Positions 63,722 to 64,000 of a stretch of DNA of 64,000 bases are shown here, piece after piece (positions within the stretch are counted from its first letter, which is position 1; the number at the start of each line of letters is the position of its first letter). Location of the stretch: positions 772,698-836,697 of the forward strand of contig NZ_CP048914.1 of assembly GCF_014023125.1 (NCBI RefSeq), written 5' to 3'. This DNA comes from Candidatus Xianfuyuplasma coldseepsis. GTDB taxonomy: Bacteria > Bacillota_I > Bacilli_A > Izemoplasmatales > Izemoplasmataceae. A program made the position numbers and the translations under genes. The notes under the pieces were generated by a model, which saw only the letters and a list, made by a program, of their open reading frames with translations, was not told the DNA's origin and ran no database searches.

Positions 63722-64000
63722 TTGTTAAATTAAAGAGAAATGCAAATCAAACCGATGTAACCCATTTAAAGGAACATCTGCGTAACCAAGGTTTTGAACT
63801 ACATGAAAGCATTGGTACATCCTACAGTATTTTTGGCGTGGTTGGTGACACCGCAAGTTTCGATATGCGTAGTTTATACGCCTACGAATGCGTCGAAAGT
63901 GTTGTTCGTGTTCAAGAGCCATTTAAAAAGGTAAACCGGAAGTTTACCCAAGAGGATACGATCATTGATGTGAATGGAGTACGGATAGGTGGCGACAACA
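63718..64000 (+). CDS. aroF: DAHP synthase (type I-beta), N-terminal part, cut by window edge
   Basis: The open frame starts at the ATG overlapping the aroQ stop (ATGA) and runs off the right edge. The visible 94 residues form an ACT-like ferredoxin-type domain (MIVKLKRNANQTDVTHLKEH). RVQEPFKKVNRKFTQEDTII then DVNGVRIGG follows, where the catalytic barrel of short DAHP synthases begins. The family condenses PEP and erythrose 4-phosphate, the entry to the pathway. The N-terminal domain is typically the feedback-regulated part. The call is family-level, from these regions and operon context. Confidence 0.85.
   Translation, partial: MIVKLKRNANQTDVTHLKEHLRNQGFELHESIGTSYSIFGVVGDTASFDMRSLYAYECVESVVRVQEPFKKVNRKFTQEDTIIDVNGVRIGGDN

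Noticed and set aside
1-64000. Reassigned genetic code (UGA as Trp) as in Mycoplasma
   Set aside because: Long genes use TGG for Trp and several, such as tsaE, aroQ and pgi, end in TGA; no in-frame TGA interrupts a recognised gene.
1-64000. CRISPR array, tRNA or rRNA genes
   Set aside because: No regularly spaced repeats and no cloverleaf or conserved rRNA segments were found in the intergenic regions, which are mostly under 150 bp.

Overview
The window reads as a chromosomal segment of a low-GC, Gram-positive-type bacterium. I infer a deep-branching Bacillota/Mollicutes-like lineage such as Izemoplasmatales or Haloplasma relatives. The reasons are AT-rich DNA, Bacillus-like gene content (cdaA, yutD, hslO, padR/HAAS pairs), AGGAGG-type ribosome binding sites, many lipoboxes and no outer-membrane genes. 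TGA is used as a stop and TGG as Trp, so the code is standard. The lineage is inference; the gene content is read directly. I saw no rRNA, tRNA, CRISPR array or intact mobile element.

Left part (1-25.5 kb), all on the minus strand: the t6A genes tsaE-tsaB and rimI-tsaD lie in the order typical of Firmicutes, but an ~18 kb block sits between tsaB and rimI. The block holds four consecutive ABC-ATPase/FtsX-type fusion proteins (484, 1105, 738 and 902 aa), a giant 2265-aa leucine-rich-repeat lipoprotein, and two paralogous ~280-aa lipoproteins. Nearly all its genes are 4 nt apart or overlap by 4 nt, so it looks like one translationally coupled surface operon that reads into rimI-tsaD. Downstream lie a secreted 627-aa protein and a CvpA-like membrane protein with a huge ectodomain. 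This block is the best candidate for an undescribed system.

Middle (25.5-50 kb): housekeeping and regulatory genes. They include a DAG-kinase-like lipid kinase, pgi, an S1-domain protein, a NifU-like Fe-S protein, yutD, ispD-ispF, a catalytically degenerate GGDEF protein, a three-part FAD oxidoreductase/SCP2-like/membrane fusion, cdaA, the B12-dependent ribonucleotide reductase nrdJ, hflX, dus, hslO, a PfkB kinase, and the pyrR-glyA-ANTAR regulator-glnA cluster. glnA has a perfect consensus promoter followed by a two-hairpin ANTAR antiterminator leader. An NCS2 purine permease is preceded by a guanine-type purine riboswitch. A degenerate IS200/IS605-like right end lies at about 29.76-29.84 kb.

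Right part (50-64 kb): a purine/one-carbon operon (flavin reductase-like, folD, purB, DUF1461), an M32 carboxypeptidase, a padR plus HAAS/DUF4097 pair and fhs. Then comes a plus-strand aromatic operon, tyrA-aroA-aroB-aroC-chorismate mutase-aroE/aroK fusion-aroQ-aroF, which runs off the end. It encodes every step from DAHP to chorismate and the branch towards tyrosine. folD, fhs, glyA and purB together supply folate one-carbon units for purines and glycine/serine interconversion.
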